Shown here: positions 57,048 through 64,000 of the stretch, piece by piece
Numbering within the stretch: the first letter of the stretch is position 1
Layout: each line of letters begins with the position of its first letter
Assembly (NCBI GenBank): GCA_032358255.1
Contig: JAULBX010005776.1
Coordinates: 1-64,000 of the forward strand
DNA length: 64,000 nt
Direction: 5' to 3'
DNA from: Heterotrichella gracilis
Lineage: Eukaryota > Sar > Xanthophyceae > Tribonematales > Xanthonemataceae
The notes under the pieces: model-generated
What the model saw: the letters and a program-made list of their open reading frames with translations, nothing else
The model's database searches: none
What the model was told of the DNA's origin: nothing
Made by a program: the position numbers and the translations under genes

Positions 57048-60000
57048 TCACTTGCCCTCAAGCCTGTCCAGTGCCGCCTCCAGTGCCTCAAAGCTCTGCT
57101 CCCCCTCGAACTTCTCCTTGCCGATGACCCACGTGGGGAAGCCCTCAATCCCCGCGTCGGTGCAGGCCTTCTCAGGCTTCACCCCCCGGTAGAATCCCTC
57201 CGGGTAGCACTCCACGTACGGCAGGCTGGCCTGCGCATCCCTGCCACATGAAATGAAAAGGAAATAAGAAATAAGATACGATTAATGAAAAGAACACGAA
57301 TGAATAAAACCAGGCTGACCTGTGCGTCCCTGCTAATTGTGTATACAAGATTGGAAAAACATATGAATGCATCATACTTGTTTCATGTGTGCTCAATGAA
57401 TTATTTAATTTGAAATACAACACACATCGATTTAAGGAAAATCCAAAACGATTGCATGGAGTAAGTATAAGTGGGTGCATGAATGGACGAACCAATAAAT
57501 GGAGGAATGAAGAAATGACTAATCAGTAGGGCTCCAGCTGTCCGCCACTACCTCCCGTTACCCTCCCATTCCCCTACCTGCCAAACGCCTCCTTCTGTTC
57601 TTGGCAGTGCGAGCACCAGATGGCGCCATACACATGCGCGTTACCCTCCTGCCCACCAACACCCTCCCACTACCCTATCACTGCCCTACCTGCCAAACGC
57701 CTCCTTCTGTTCTTGGCAGTGCGAGCACCAGAATGCCCCATACATGTGCGCCCCGGCCTGGCGCAGCCGCTGGGCCAGGGACTTGGCACCGGGGGGGGTC
57801 TCGGTGATCACGTCAAAGGACTGCGGGGAGGTGAGCGGGGCGATCTCGGCATTTTAAAAGGGACACGCATGACATGTTATGATACTCAACACAAAATCCA
57901 AAAAATGACATGTTATGGTAGATAAAACATACTTTAAACATCCAGCAATACAGCCAGAAGCAGCCAGGCTTCAACAAGCGGCGCCAAGCAGTTCCATGCC
58001 ATCTGGACAGCTCGATAACAGTATGATAGTATCGTCTGGGCGGACGACACACACATCATGTAGGGTTTCAGGTCTAGGGTATTCCTAAGGGTGTGACGCA
58101 TGCACCATGTAGGGCAAGTCAAATTTTGCACGCGAGGCTGCCAAACCCTAAGGTCAACCCTCCCATTGGCCACCACAAACCCTAAGTCTCGGACTTAGGC
58201 TATCTCAAGGGGAGTTATACACGCACCATGTAGGGCAGGTCAAAGTCTGCGCGCGAGGCGTCCACATTGCTGAACCCTAGCGACAGCCCAACCACCGTCG
58301 CCAGCACCGCCCCTATCCCGGGCATGGCCATTTGCTGGAGCTCGCGCCTGTCGGCCCCCTGGAACGCCAGTGCTGCGATTCCAAAGGAGATGATTGCGGA
58401 GCCAAAGCACCAGGTGCATGGCTCGCCACCCAGCTTGGAGAAGAGGATGTACCTGGGAGGGGAGGGAGATGTTAAGTGTATTCAATTGATCAGGGTTTCA
58501 AATGAGAGGTACCCAGCTTAAAGAAGAGGATGTTCTTGGGAGGGTTGGGAGGGGTGTTTAGGTTTTAAACTGTTTCGAGGAGTAAGAGGGGTGTTTACGG
58601 GTTGAATGAATGATTTGATGATGTTGACTTGTGTACAACAGCGACGAGCAGCTCACAACCCCATTTGGCCAATGCCTTATAATCACAGTCCTTTGAAATG
58701 AGGGAATTCCACTATTTGTGATTTTCATCGATATTCACGTGAATTAGGTAGGGTATTGCCACACAGCCCACTCACAGGAAGTATGCACTGGACGTGCTCA
58801 TCACCGCACTCAGCCCCATGATGCCGCTGTGCAGCTCACCAAACCATGTGAATGATACTGATGGAACCTTCCAAATGTGCAAAAAGAACACTGACTGACT
58901 ATATCCGTACAAGCCATGTTTGCAGATTTTTCATTGGTATGGGTTTTGCCGCCTCTAAACCCTAAGCCCTAAACAGCAGCCCCACTTACAGGAAGTATGC
59001 GCTGGAGGTGGACAGCACTGCGCTGAGGCCCATGATGGCGCTATGCAGGGCCTGGCCTCCTCCCCGCCCCTGGTCCTTCTGTAGTAGACCGCTCACCGCA
59101 AGGGCGCCCACCGCCCCATACGCCAGCAGGCCTGTGCACACAAGAGGCACACCCGTCAAACGCGCAAGTGCAAGCCTGTGGGAGGTAAGGGTAGCCCTCC
59201 CTCCACAGTTGCACCCTTTACACAGCCAACCAACCAACTTGGAGCAAAACCCTGCGGATGGCCAAACGCAGGGCGAGCACTACATTGCGCGGCACTGAGA
59301 GTGACGAAGTGCAAGGCTGTGGTGTGGGTTCTGATGTGGGCAGGGGCAGATGCGGGTGGCTCATGCTGCAGCAGGTGACCCGCCAAAGGCTGAGAGTGGC
59401 ACGCACAGAAGTGTGGATTCCTGGTTTAGGGTTTAGGGTTTAAGAGGGGTGACAGAGCGGGTGTGGGTAGCATGTGCATTTAACCCACCAAAGGCTGAGA
59501 GCGGCACACCCAGGAGGGAGGCATAGTCACTGGAGAGCACCGAGGAGCAGCTGCCTGACGCTGGGCAGAACACCTCAGACCCCGAGAGCTTGGTCTGTAG
59601 GGTTGCACAGCGGAGACTGTGTCAGTGGCTACGCCATATGCATTATAAAGGCAAAGGTGATGCGTGTCTGACCACAACGAGGGATAGAGCAACCCCAAGG
59701 GAAGCTGAGGTGGACAACACCAAAGCCCTAGCTGGATGTCCGATAAATAGTAATTGCTTTGGCTTGCTACTCCCCATGGTAGGATATATGTCGTTAATTG
59801 CATGGGTATGTTGAGCGTCAACTTAGGTGGTGGTGGCGGTGGGTGCGTGATGCAGTGGGTGGGTGTGGGGGGTGGGGGGTGTTAGTGACTCACCAGTGTG
59901 AGGTACGTTGTCTCCACCACACCAGCCCCTGCCAGAGCTGCAATGCCGCCATAGCGCAGGCTGCTGAAAGGGTTAGAGGTGAAGGTGGGCTCCTGCAACA

Positions 60001-60541
60001 AGATGCAGTGAATGACAGGCTGGTAAGGTACCCATGCCACACATGGCTCTAAAAACTATGGGACAGCCAAGTGGCGACAGAAGGTGAAGTTGAGGGTTGC
60101 AGTTAAATTTCAACGCTTGATGTGCCGCACAGGCACAATAGCGTGACACTCGTGGCTGCAAGCTAGGTGCAAAGGCCTGTTGGATGTGAGCTGCAGGCAT
60201 TGCTCGTGTAAACTATATAATTGAAGATTATATGAACCTAGGACGGGAGATGCAAGCACTCTCCACAGCTATGTTATGCAAAAGCAGTGAATGACAGGAC
60301 ACTGCTTGTTGCAAGCTAGGTGCAAGGCCTGTGTAAGTGGGCTGTCAATCACCTGGCTGGTGGTTGCTTTGAGTGGTGGGGCTTCGCTGGAAGCTGGGCC
60401 GTCGTTCTCCGCTTTGCAAACAACCTGCAAGCTCCTGTGTCTTCTGGACACGATGCTGCACTGCCTGGTCAAGCTTGGGCGCTGTCCAGACACGGAGGGT
60501 GCACCACACCTCGCATGGTTCAAAACACACAGGGATGCCAT
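57048..60541 (-). CDS. LTO1: plastid thiol oxidoreductase, VKOR-thioredoxin fusion
   Basis: Seven exons in transcript order: 60353-60541, 59894-59992, 59489-59594, 58990-59131, 58227-58452, 57690-57820, 57048-57240; phases close, 361 aa. Residues 1 to about 45 are a Ser/Arg-rich plastid transit peptide. The integral VKOR part has the loop pair Cys106 and Cys112 and the active-site CTWC (191-194), with hydrophobic segments around LRYGGIAALAGAG, LLAYGAVGALAVSGLL and AIISFGIAALAF. The soluble C-terminal thioredoxin-like domain has FWCSHC (Cys286, Cys289). In Arabidopsis the homologue forms disulfides in thylakoid lumen proteins and is needed for photosystem II assembly. The gene shares a 0.5-kb divergent promoter with sufD. 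Nearly every intron contains a decayed copy of an adjoining exon end. Confidence 0.96.
57585..57648 (-). repeat. copy of the end of LTO1 exon 6
   Basis: CCTACCTGCCAAACGCCTCC and the next 30 bases are identical to the true exon end at 57687-57735; the copies then diverge at CCAGATGGCG against CCAGAATGCC. The copy includes the donor. It codes for the FWCSHC region, so the duplicated piece contains the catalytic cysteines in part. Confidence 0.92.
58038..58140 (-). repeat. two decayed copies of the end of LTO1 exon 5
   Basis: CACCATGTAGGGCA(A/G)GTCAAA with GC(A/G)CGCGAGGC occurs at about 58101 and, as the true exon end, 58224. A weaker form, CACATCATGTAGGG, is at about 58049. CCTAAG and CCCTAA words lie between. 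Confidence 0.8.
58506..58550 (-). repeat. decayed copy of the start of LTO1 exon 5
   Basis: ACCCAGCTTAAAGAAGAGGATG here follows the true ACCCAGCTTGGAGAAGAGGATG at 58428-58450, including the acceptor region CTTGGGAGGG. Confidence 0.85.
58774..58852 (-). repeat. decayed copy of LTO1 exon 4 end
   Basis: CAGGAAGTATGCACTGGACG with the following ATGATGCCGCTGTGCAG matches the true exon end at 58989-59050. The copy keeps a possible donor. A CCCTAAGCCCTAAAC word lies between the two at about 58960. Confidence 0.85.
59380..59418 (-). repeat. decayed copy of the end of LTO1 exon 3
   Basis: CCGCCAAAGGCTGAGAGTGG matches CCACCAAAGGCTGAGAGCGG at 59485-59504. The array TTTAGGGTTTAGGGTTTA (59425-59442) sits between. 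Confidence 0.85.
59424..59442. repeat. TTTAGGG array in LTO1 intron 3
   Basis: Two and a half units of the plant-type telomere motif, placed between a true exon end and its decayed copy. Confidence 0.85.
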
Positions 60542-61036
60542 GGTGGGCAGATGTAGCTACAGCATACACGCCAGCAAGCAGGCCAATGCTAGGCCACTGG
60601 TGTAGTTAGCTTTGCAAACCAGCGTTCACACCAGCGACGTTGCTTGCTGTTTTCTGAAAAATGGTAGAGTTGGGCTTTCTGAAGAGGTAGCGTGAGTCGC
60701 GACGGCTTATCTTGAAAAGTATTGGATAAGTTGGGGCAGAGCAGCATTGTACAGCCCACTTCACGCGTGTGTGCGACAGAGGGTTGGTAGAAAAACATAT
60801 CTATTACAAGCAAGCACAAGGTTGACAAGCGATTACCTCCCGATTGCAGCCGTCACCTGGGCATAGATTGAACACAGTGCATGCCATAGGAAAAGTGCAA
60901 TGGAGCTCCCTATACGCAGTAGTACACTGCAGGTCGGCAGAGCAGGTAAGCTGGCGTATTTTTCTTCTCTTCTTACGCATGTACAGCTTCCTGGCCACCT
61001 CCCCCTTGTGATGGTTCCTCCTTTGCCATCATCTGC
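60542..61036. promoter_or_regulatory. short divergent promoter shared by LTO1 and sufD
   Basis: Only 495 bases separate the two start codons. No named regulatory motif is seen. A short open frame from ATG at 60900 could be a leader exon of sufD, but no supported splice joins it. Confidence 0.5.
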
Positions 61037-63819
61037 ATGCATGCAAACGGGGTGCTCCCCAACTCTGTCTTCCCAGGTGAATGGGCTGTGCGAAGCTTGA
61101 GACCAGCCACACTGCCCAGAACCAGGCAGCAACAACACTGTACACGGAAGCTGGTAACCGCCGTGGCAGCCCAGGCAGCGCCCAGCACTCAGGTGGCAGA
61201 GGACAAGTGGGTGGCACGCACCCTGACAGCCCTCTCGCCAGCAGACGGCCCCACCACCTCCGCTGCGTACGTATCTTACACCCTGGAGGGTGTTCCTACC
61301 TTGATAGTGCGTGAGGAAGGTGCATCAGGGGTGGCAGGCACGGTGTGGGGGCAGGCCCCACCAGTCTAGGGTGGCTAGAGTGCTCTGAAGGGCTTGTGCA
61401 GTACATGTTCAGTAGGGCTGGTGCGCTACATATAGTGTAGCGTGTGGCGCTATGCCTTCCCGCTAGGCCCCAAGCTTGTGGTCTGGAGGTTCAACGCCAC
61501 CTAAACGCCACCACAATTCACCGCCCACGTCCACTGCACCAGCCACAGCATCACTATTCCTTCCCAACCAATACCCACCACCCACGAGCACGCCTCCCGG
61601 TAGCTCTTGGTCAACTCCACGTCACCGGGCGCACAGCTGCACACAATCCTGCACCATCGCTATGCGGCTCCCCTTGCCCCCTCTGTTGACTACCTCCCCG
61701 CCCGCCATCCGCTCACACCTTGACCCATTTCCCGCAGCCTGCATGCGGTGCAGTCTGTCTGCCGGGAGGCCCTACGCACGCAGCGCATGCCCACCACACG
61801 CAATGAGGAGTACAGGTACACTGACGTGGCGCCGCTGCTGCGACTGACAGTGCAGGTAGGTGGAACAGAGAGGCGCACCGGTAACCGCCTAGGCATGCAT
61901 ACACATAGCGATGTAGTTGTACATGTTAGGGAGCAGGGGCTGGGAACACATGTGTATGTGTCACGCAAGCGAAGGACGAAATTGCATCACGACAAGCAGG
62001 TTGGAACACACAACCGCCAATCTGCCTATCATCTTCGCCACCTGACTGATAACTTACTTCCCCACCACCTACCCACGCACCCAAGCCCCAACTCACACCG
62101 CCCCACCCCACCACCCCGCAGGCCCCCCCCACCTCCACCCTCTCCCTGTCAGACCTGGAAGCCTACTCCTTTGACGCCGCCAGCCAGTCACGCGTGGTGG
62201 TGGTGGATGGGCTCATGGTCCCCCAGCTGTCAAGCCTAGACATGGTCCCTGATGGGGTGTATGTGGGCCCGCTGGCGGGGGCGCCGGCAGCAGCGGTGGA
62301 GCAGCTGGTGGGTGTCCCTTCAACCCTACATTTTAAACCCTAAACCTCCTAAAGTTGAGGATTTTAAACGGTAGCAGCGGTGGAGCGGCTGGACGGTAGT
62401 GCCCATGCATCTCACAGACCTTGACTATCTAAATCTCGAAATTTCTCTGAACCCTGATCCCTGAACGGCAGCCGCGGTGGAGGCAGCTGGTGGAGAGGTA
62501 CAAGCGAACCCCTCAAAAGCCTGAACTCTGAGATACATATAGGTCTGAATTCTGAACGGCGGCAAGGGTGGGGCAGCGGGTGGGGTGGTGCCTGGGAGCT
62601 TTCCAGCACATATCGTGCTGATCACATGGCATCAATCACGGTCCCATGCCCCCGCACACGCACATTCTGATCACATGCTGATCACATGGCACACATACGG
62701 TGCATCCCACTGCTGTTCACATGGCACCAATCGCGCCCATCACATGCCACCTGCACCGTCCGCCCTGACGTCCCCCACACCCCATCCTCACAGGGCAGCC
62801 TAGCGGCATCCCGCGGCGGCCCCTTTGCCACCATCAACGGGGCCACCGCCCTGGACGGCGTGTGCGTGTGGGTACCTCAGGGGACGACTGTGGATCAGCC
62901 CATCCACGTGCTCTACCTGTCATCAGGTGCGGCTGGGTGGCAATACATGGATGGCAGCGGTGGTGCAGGCACCTCATGTGACATGTATTAGGGCTCTGAT
63001 CATTATTGACCTGCTGAGTTAGGCAACATGGTGACGGAACGTAACCATACTTGCTACTGGATATGAGCAGCCAGCGCCAAGCAGCTATATCCTGGCACAG
63101 CTTGTACCATATTATGACACCACAAAACCGCATTTGCCACCTGGCGTTGTGCAGGCGTGGAGGGCGGCTTGCCCACATCCTCCCCCCGCCTGCTGGTGGT
63201 GCTGGGCAAGGGGGCGGTGGCGCAGGTGGTGGAGGATTTCGGGCCCGCGGGGGCCCCGGGGGGGTATTTCTGCAACGCGGTTGCCGAGATGGTGGTGGGT
63301 GAGGAGGCTGTGCTCACCCACAGCTATGTGCAGCTGCAGGCCCCGGGGTCGTTCCACATGAAGTCCACGCTGGTGAACCAGGTGGGTTTGGGTTGGTGGT
63401 GATGGTGGTGGTGGTGGTGGTGGCGGCGGCGGTGGTACCACTGGTGGTGATGGTGGTAATCGGTGCCAACGCACAGCTCTGTGCAACTACATGCGCCCAG
63501 GGGCACCACATGATTTCAGCTTTGCAACGCCGTAACAAATTTCAACCTTGCGTGAAAGCCTGGAATACCTACTTGCCACAACCAATTGTGACAGCACTTA
63601 AACTCCCTCCCCCACGTAGGCCGCTTCCTCCACCTACTCCCTAACCGACGTGTCCCTGGGATCAAGCCTGTCCCGGCACGATCTGGATATCCGCCAGCTG
63701 GGGGCAGACACAGACACCAACATGCGCCACTTTTTGCTGGCGGGTCCCGGTCACCTCAACGACCTGCACTCCAAGTTGCGCCTGGACTACCCTGGGGGCA
63801 CAGCCAACCAGCTGCACAA
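61037..63819 (+). CDS. sufD: Fe-S cluster scaffold component SufD, plastid, 3' partial
   Basis: Exons 61037-61266, 61738-61855, 62122-62307, 62794-62926, 63155-63381 and 63620-63819 join in phase; 364 aa are visible and the gene continues past the window. The start gives a basic, Ser/Thr-rich leader ending near TAVAAQAAPS, a likely plastid transit peptide. The mature part begins with the helical WVARTLTALS region and NEEYRYTDVAPLL, then the beta-helix core with GPFATINGA, HSYVQLQAP and ADTDTNMRHFLLAG, and HSKLRLDYPGGTANQLHK. In the family the last stretch precedes the conserved C-terminal His/Cys region, which lies outside the window. SufD works with SufB and SufC to build Fe-S clusters in the plastid. 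The donor after the last visible exon is GTAGGG. Confidence 0.95.
62371..62590 (+). repeat. three decayed copies of the end of sufD exon 3
   Basis: The true exon ends GCAGCAGCGGTGGAGCAGCTG at 62307. Related blocks GTAGCAGCGGTGGAGCGGCTG (about 62373), GCAGCCGCGGTGGAGGCAGCTG (about 62468) and a weaker GGCGGCAAGGGTGGGGCAGCG (about 62559) follow in the intron, spaced about 95 bases. CCCTAAACC is present before the first. Confidence 0.75.
63394..63455. repeat. GGT/GGC microsatellite in a sufD intron
   Basis: A run of about 60 bases of GGT, GGC and GAT triplets begins a few bases after the donor at 63381. Confidence 0.9.
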
Positions 63820-63889
63820 GTAGGGTGGAAAACCCTGGCCAATCCCTAGCAAAACTTCCTCGAAACCCTAAACCTTCAAAACCCTATGG

Positions 63890-63945
63890 GGGGTGCCTGG
63901 ACCACCCTGGCGGCACAACCAACCAGCTGCACAAGTAGGATGAAA
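63890..63945 (+). repeat. copy of the end of sufD exon 6
   Basis: CCTGGACCACCCTGGCGGCA and CAACCAGCTGCACAAGTAGG repeat the true exon end at 63781-63823 about 110 bases later. CCCTAAACC separates them. The copy keeps the GTAGG donor. Confidence 0.88.
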
Positions 63946-64000
63946 ACCACTTGCCAAACCCTAAAAACCTGGACCCTGGACCCAGTGCCATGGAGCCCAT

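Noticed and set aside
61900-62120. Repeated CCACC-rich sequence before sufD exon 3 as a repeat array or CRISPR
   Set aside because: It is a pyrimidine-rich acceptor region with no regular spacers.
63394-63455. GGT-rich run as an extra coding exon encoding polyvaline or polyglycine
   Set aside because: It follows a good donor, is a simple microsatellite and the SufD family has no such insert.

Overview
The window is nuclear DNA from a green alga (Chlorophyta, or a close relative in the green lineage). The evidence is GC-rich coding sequence, many short introns with GT-AG borders, predicted plastid transit peptides, and genes that best match plant and algal families: a VIM/ORTHRUS-type SRA protein, plant-type ARP7, plastid LTO1 and SufD. 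It also includes TGTAA-type candidate poly(A) signals and many plant-type TTTAGGG/CCCTAAA stretches inside introns. The standard genetic code fits all models. I found no tRNA, rRNA, CRISPR array, virus or intact transposon.

Layout, left to right. (1) 526-4481 (-): unidentified multi-exon gene with a C2H2-like zinc finger. (2) 5422-7580 (-): coiled-coil protein with a likely C-terminal membrane anchor. (3) 10093-16294 (+): RING-SRA-RING protein of the VIM/ORTHRUS/UHRF family without a PHD finger, 771 aa. (4) 17007-22467 (-): V-ATPase subunit a, 855 aa. (5) 23483-31015 (+): a dynein heavy chain that consists only of the tail, 1313 aa. (6) 31909-36422 (-): isopropylmalate isomerase large subunit, 504 aa. 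(7) 38946-44636 (-): about 1000-aa Gln/Ala-rich protein. (8) 45290-45860: decayed copy of the promoter and first exon of ARP7. (9) 47201-50548 (-): atypical protein-kinase-like gene, 5' end unresolved. (10) 52302-55984 (+): ARP7, 360 aa. (11) 57048-60541 (-): plastid VKOR-thioredoxin fusion LTO1, 361 aa. (12) 61037 to beyond the window end (+): SufD, 364 aa visible. For genes 3-7 and 10-12 I placed exon borders base by base and the reading phase closes through every junction.

Most genes are unrelated housekeeping functions. Two loose themes are chromatin (VIM-like protein, ARP7, perhaps the Gln-rich protein) and plastid redox or Fe-S biology (LTO1 and SufD are divergent and share about 0.5 kb; the isopropylmalate isomerase is itself an Fe-S enzyme).

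The most unusual signal is genome structure. In seven or more genes, short pieces that span an exon end, its splice site and the start of the intron have been tandemly copied into the neighbouring intron one to three times. Many copies are separated by TTTAGGG arrays. ARP7, the isopropylmalate isomerase, V-ATPase a, LTO1, SufD and the VIM-like gene all show it; the dynein-tail gene shows almost none. The second notable object is the dynein heavy chain that stops before the linker and motor.
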